Shown here: one piece after another, positions 61,893 through 64,000 of the stretch
Numbering within the stretch: position 1 is the first letter of the stretch
How the letters are laid out: each line of letters begins with the position of its first letter
Origin: Ruegeria arenilitoris
Lineage (GTDB): Bacteria > Pseudomonadota > Alphaproteobacteria > Rhodobacterales > Rhodobacteraceae
Reading direction: 5' to 3'
Assembly: GCF_013031355.1 (NCBI RefSeq)
Contig: NZ_WPZO01000001.1
Coordinates: 186,001 to 250,000 of the forward strand
Length of the DNA stretch: 64,000 nt
The notes under the pieces: generated by a model
Told to the model about the DNA's origin: nothing
Seen by the model: only the letters and a program-made list of their open reading frames with translations
Databases searched by the model: none
Translations under genes and position numbers: made by a program

Positions 61893-62168
61893 TCATTTCA
61901 GGTGCAACGCGATCTCTTCTAACGGGTAAGAGTTGAAGCCAACCATGGGGCTGTCGCCGTTTTCGCTAAAGGCAAATACGTGGATCTCATCATGGTATAG
62001 CGTTGCGCGACAAAAGGTTTCGGTTTGGGGCAAGTTCTTTGGGCAGGTTTCCAGATCCGTGTGGGCCACTGAGGTTTCAAAGACTTCGTATGTCAGCGGC
62101 ACCGCAAGATCAGCGGCCAATGCGGTGGTTGCCGTCAAACCGGCGATCAGGGTCAGTGTCATTTTCAT
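61893..62168 (-). CDS. Small secreted protein of unknown function
   Basis: This 91-residue protein has a signal peptide (MTLTLIAGLTATTALAADL) and a mature part of about 70 residues with two Cys (LETCPKNLPQTETFC), which may form a disulfide. ATG 62168 is used; a longer frame starts at 62222. No family is recognised. It is divergent from ndk, with 345 bases between. Confidence 0.65.
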   Translation of the reverse strand: MKMTLTLIAGLTATTALAADLAVPLTYEVFETSVAHTDLETCPKNLPQTETFCRATLYHDEIHVFAFSENGDSPMVGFNSYPLEEIALHLK

Positions 62169-62513
62169 CGTGATGCTCTCATTTTGCTTTCTGTCTCTGT
62201 TCGCGCAATGCATAGCTGACAAAAAAAGTCGGAAATTAAAAGCTCATACAGAAGACTGCGTCAATCCTTCGCGCTTTCGGGGCTATCATCCTCGGGTATC
62301 GGTTCTGCTCCGCCAAGCGCCCGTGGCGCTGTCGGCATTTTGGCCGGGGCCCTGCGCGCATTGGATCGACCAGTTGAACACGGCACTCGACACAATCTGA
62401 TCGGCAAATCCACGCCGTTTCATCATTGTACTTTTCATGAGCCAAATACCGTGTTAGGCGGCGCGCGATGGATTTCGGCGCGACCCCGCGCCTTATGTTA
62501 AGGAGAGGCCGAC
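62169..62513. other. Intergenic region before ndk
   Basis: This stretch of about 345 bases has no supported gene; short frames on both strands lack start signals. The first 90 bases are AT-rich. GGAGAGGCC sits just before the ndk start, and the ndk promoter must lie here, but I could not identify clear hexamers. Confidence 0.5.
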
Positions 62514-62936
62514 ATGGCACTGGAACGCACATTCTCGATCATCAAACCCGATGCAACCCGCCGCAACCTGACTGGCAAAATCAACGCCAAGTTCGAAGAA
62601 GCCGGCCTGCGTATCGTTGCGCAAAAGCGCATCCACATGACCAAGGAACAAGCCGGCAAGTTCTACGAAGTGCACGCCGAGCGTCCGTTCTATGACGAAC
62701 TGTGCGAATTCATGTCGTCGGCTCCGGTCGTTGTTCAGGTTCTGGAAGGCGAAGGCGCCATTGCCAAGAACCGCGAAGTCATGGGCGCAACCAACCCCGC
62801 AGATGCAGCCCCCGGCACCATCCGCGCCGAGTTCGCTGAATCGGTTGGTGAAAACTCGGTCCACGGTTCGGACGCTCCGGAAACCGCAGCTGTTGAGATC
62901 GCCTACTTCTTCTCGGGCATCGAACTGGTCGGCTAA
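62514..62936 (+). CDS. ndk: Nucleoside diphosphate kinase
   Basis: This 140-residue cytosolic enzyme transfers phosphate between nucleoside di- and triphosphates. It has the opening [20 protein letters not shown], the [20 protein letters not shown] segment, and the active-site His in [12 protein letters not shown]. The length is as in E. coli Ndk (143). AAGGAG lies 8 bases upstream, and a terminator follows. Confidence 0.97.
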   Translation: MALERTFSIIKPDATRRNLTGKINAKFEEAGLRIVAQKRIHMTKEQAGKFYEVHAERPFYDELCEFMSSAPVVVQVLEGEGAIAKNREVMGATNPADAAPGTIRAEFAESVGENSVHGSDAPETAAVEIAYFFSGIELVG

Positions 62937-62960
62937 TCCGCCATCAGATCGGATTTATGG

Positions 62961-62990
62961 GCCGCTCCCGGTAACGGGTGCGGCTTTTTT
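62961..62990 (+). terminator. Rho-independent terminator of ndk
   Basis: The stem GCCGC-T-CCCG / CGGG-T-GCGGC (one T/T mismatch) with a GTAA loop is followed by TTTTTT. It lies 25 bases after the ndk stop and touches the stop of the convergent gene. Confidence 0.88.
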
Positions 62991-63337
62991 CATACCGGCT
63001 TGAGGTCGTCCACCGAGACCCGCACGCCGACCGCGTCCAGATCCGAGATCATCTGAGTTTCAGGCGCGGCGCGGACACTGCCCTTGATCGCGTCAAACCT
63101 CTGACGCAGGGCATTTTTCTCATCGCCTTTGCAGTCATTCCACGGCCGTCCCTGCAACCCCATCACCAGCACGTAGTAGCCGATGAAATGTGGCCGGGTT
63201 CCGGCACGCACCAAGCGGGCATAGGCTTCATCTGGACCCAATTCACGCAATTGCTGCGCCGAGTGAATCCCTGCGCGGGCGCAGGCCTGTTCGAAAGCTG
63301 GGCCAAGGTTGCGGATTGAAGAGACGGGATCGGACAT
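62990..63337 (-). CDS. TfoX C-terminal-domain protein
   Basis: This 115-residue protein shows the TfoX C-terminal-domain pattern: RNLGPAFEQACARAGIHSAQQLRELGPDEAYARLV, split here as RNLGPAFEQACARAGI and LRELGPDEAYARLV, then GRPWND. Such small helix-hairpin-helix-like proteins are related to competence regulator TfoX/Sxy but lack its N-terminal domain. ATG 63337 gives the usual opening; the frame continues 31 codons upstream to 63430 without conserved features. Confidence 0.8.
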   Translation of the reverse strand: MSDPVSSIRNLGPAFEQACARAGIHSAQQLRELGPDEAYARLVRAGTRPHFIGYYVLVMGLQGRPWNDCKGDEKNALRQRFDAIKGSVRAAPETQMISDLDAVGVRVSVDDLKPV

Positions 63338-63456
63338 GCCCAACTCATAGCCCTGTGGAGCAGTGATGTCGACCTGACGCAGGGTTTGTGCAACATCTGA
63401 CTTGCCAGATAGGCTGCCCTGCGATTTCATGACGTTATGCTGTCAGGAGGTTGGCC

Positions 63457-63642
63457 ATGTCAAAGAACACGGAAGCCGGCGAAACGCCTGACAAGAGAAA
63501 AAAGAACACTTCTATTGGGTTGGACGGAGAGACGTTGATAGCCCTCAAGATCCGGGCAATCGAAGAGGGGACGAGCATCCGGAAGATCATCGAGACTTTG
63601 GTGAATGACTATCTGGATACGCCGAAAAAGGGTCATTCGTGA
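63457..63642 (+). CDS. Ribbon-helix-helix-like small protein
   Basis: This 61-residue protein has the ribbon-helix-helix pattern: a basic strand segment (KKNTSIGLDGETL), helix 1 (ALKIRAIEEG), then TSIRKIIETLVNDYL. AGGAGG lies 6 bases before the ATG. RHH proteins bind DNA as dimers; here it overlaps the next gene by 1 base (TGATG) and may control it. No toxin-like gene is visible next to it. Confidence 0.7.
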   Translation: MSKNTEAGETPDKRKKNTSIGLDGETLIALKIRAIEEGTSIRKIIETLVNDYLDTPKKGHS

Positions 63643-64000
63643 TGGGGCAGGCAAGTGGGTTTTTCATCGTTTCTGGCAAATTCGATCTGGCGGGGTTTGC
63701 CGACGCGCTCAAGGGGCTGACGCCCGAATTCGAGATGCCAGCAACCGCGCGACCGTTTGACCTGCTGGACTGTCATGATCAGTCGCTTCGGTCAGAAGGG
63801 CAGTTGCTGATTGAGGCCGACGGCGCATTGCAATTGCTGCAGGCCGACGGCGATGTTCTGGGGCAGGCCTGTACCGGCAAAGGAAAGTTCGTTCAGGACC
63901 TGCCGGACGGCCCTGTGAAAACGGCGGTGACGGGGTTCCCCAAATTGCGCGCGTTGATATGCATGGGCTCGGGCCTGATCGAATCCGGAAATTTTGCGGT
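63642..64000 (+). CDS. CYTH/CHAD-type protein, 3' end outside window
   Basis: The open frame starts at ATG 63642 and runs off the window; about 119 residues are visible. The segment PFDLLDCHDQSLRSEGQLLI followed by ALQLLQADGDVL looks like the CYTH-type barrel that precedes CHAD domains, with D and R in the positions typical of phosphate-binding tunnels. The call is tentative because the C-terminal part is missing. It is coupled to the small RHH protein. Confidence 0.55.
   Translation, partial: MGQASGFFIVSGKFDLAGFADALKGLTPEFEMPATARPFDLLDCHDQSLRSEGQLLIEADGALQLLQADGDVLGQACTGKGKFVQDLPDGPVKTAVTGFPKLRALICMGSGLIESGNFA

Noticed and set aside
1..64000. tRNA, rRNA, CRISPR and insertion-sequence features
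   Set aside because: No T-loop-like tRNA signature, no spaced identical repeats and no transposase-type protein were found by reading; a covariance-model scan would be the decisive test.

Overview
The window is about 60 % GC and carries the gene repertoire of a marine alphaproteobacterium of the Roseobacter group (Ruegeria/Phaeobacter-like). This rests on several things: alphaproteobacterial families (DUF3305/DUF3306, DUF4444, DUF6505, lone ImuA), a GTTC-N7-GTTC type LexA box, abundant TRAP/ABC uptake systems, and tightly packed operons with ATGA overlaps. The species is an inference. I see no rRNA or tRNA gene, CRISPR array, insertion sequence or prophage; this looks like ordinary chromosome.

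Layout. 1-4948: the 3' part of a dihydropyrimidinase gene and a NitT/TauT-type ABC importer, closed by a strong terminator. 5102-7380: tungstate importer tupBCA. 7387-16539 (minus strand): a formate dehydrogenase operon, read DUF3305, DUF3306, TorD-type chaperone, small Tat protein, alpha, beta and gamma subunits, a WD40-cytochrome c fusion, a 41-residue microprotein, and a helix-turn-helix regulator with an oxyanion-binding-like domain. 16771-21783: a divergent multi-cluster ferredoxin, a convergent chimera of a shrunken TupA with cytochrome c, then Mrp/ApbC, a biotin/lipoate-ligase-like protein and DUF6505. Together these form a tungsten/formate locus: metal uptake, metal-responsive regulator, enzyme, chaperones and haem/Fe-S electron carriers.

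21780-31207 (minus strand): flavin reductase, then an acetate block: acetyl-CoA synthetase, an extra adenylate kinase, DUF4212 plus sodium:solute symporter, a cNMP/CBS/DUF294 signalling protein, a membrane protein, and a membrane-anchored PAS/DnaQ-type exonuclease. 31622-34738: a TRAP transporter with a palindromic operator at its promoter. 34790-38192: arginase, citrulline hydrolase (CtlX) and ornithine cyclodeaminase, with a divergent Lrp-type regulator. 38296-40905: mprF. 40909-44776 (minus strand): outer-membrane efflux lipoprotein, HlyD protein, DUF3302, DsbB and a 51-residue DUF5993 protein. 44891-47428: glpR/glpD with helically phased operator repeats between them.

47469-51770: RND efflux pump and adaptor. 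52040-53758: metG. 53934-54866: an unrecognised secreted protein. 54878-58661: two MFS carriers, YceI, and a lone imuA whose promoter contains a LexA box. 58722-61812: membrane aspartic protease, MarC and an ABC-F ATPase. 61893-64000: a small secreted protein, ndk, a TfoX C-terminal-domain protein, a ribbon-helix-helix protein and the start of a CYTH/CHAD protein cut by the window end.

The most unusual items are the TupA-cytochrome c chimera (18717-19445), the WD40-cytochrome c gene inside the formate dehydrogenase operon, the PAS-exonuclease/DUF294 pair inside the acetate block, the LexA-controlled imuA without imuB next to it, and the phased repeats at glpR/glpD. Most starts were chosen from visible Shine-Dalgarno spacing and family length; all functional statements come from motif reading, not from a database search.
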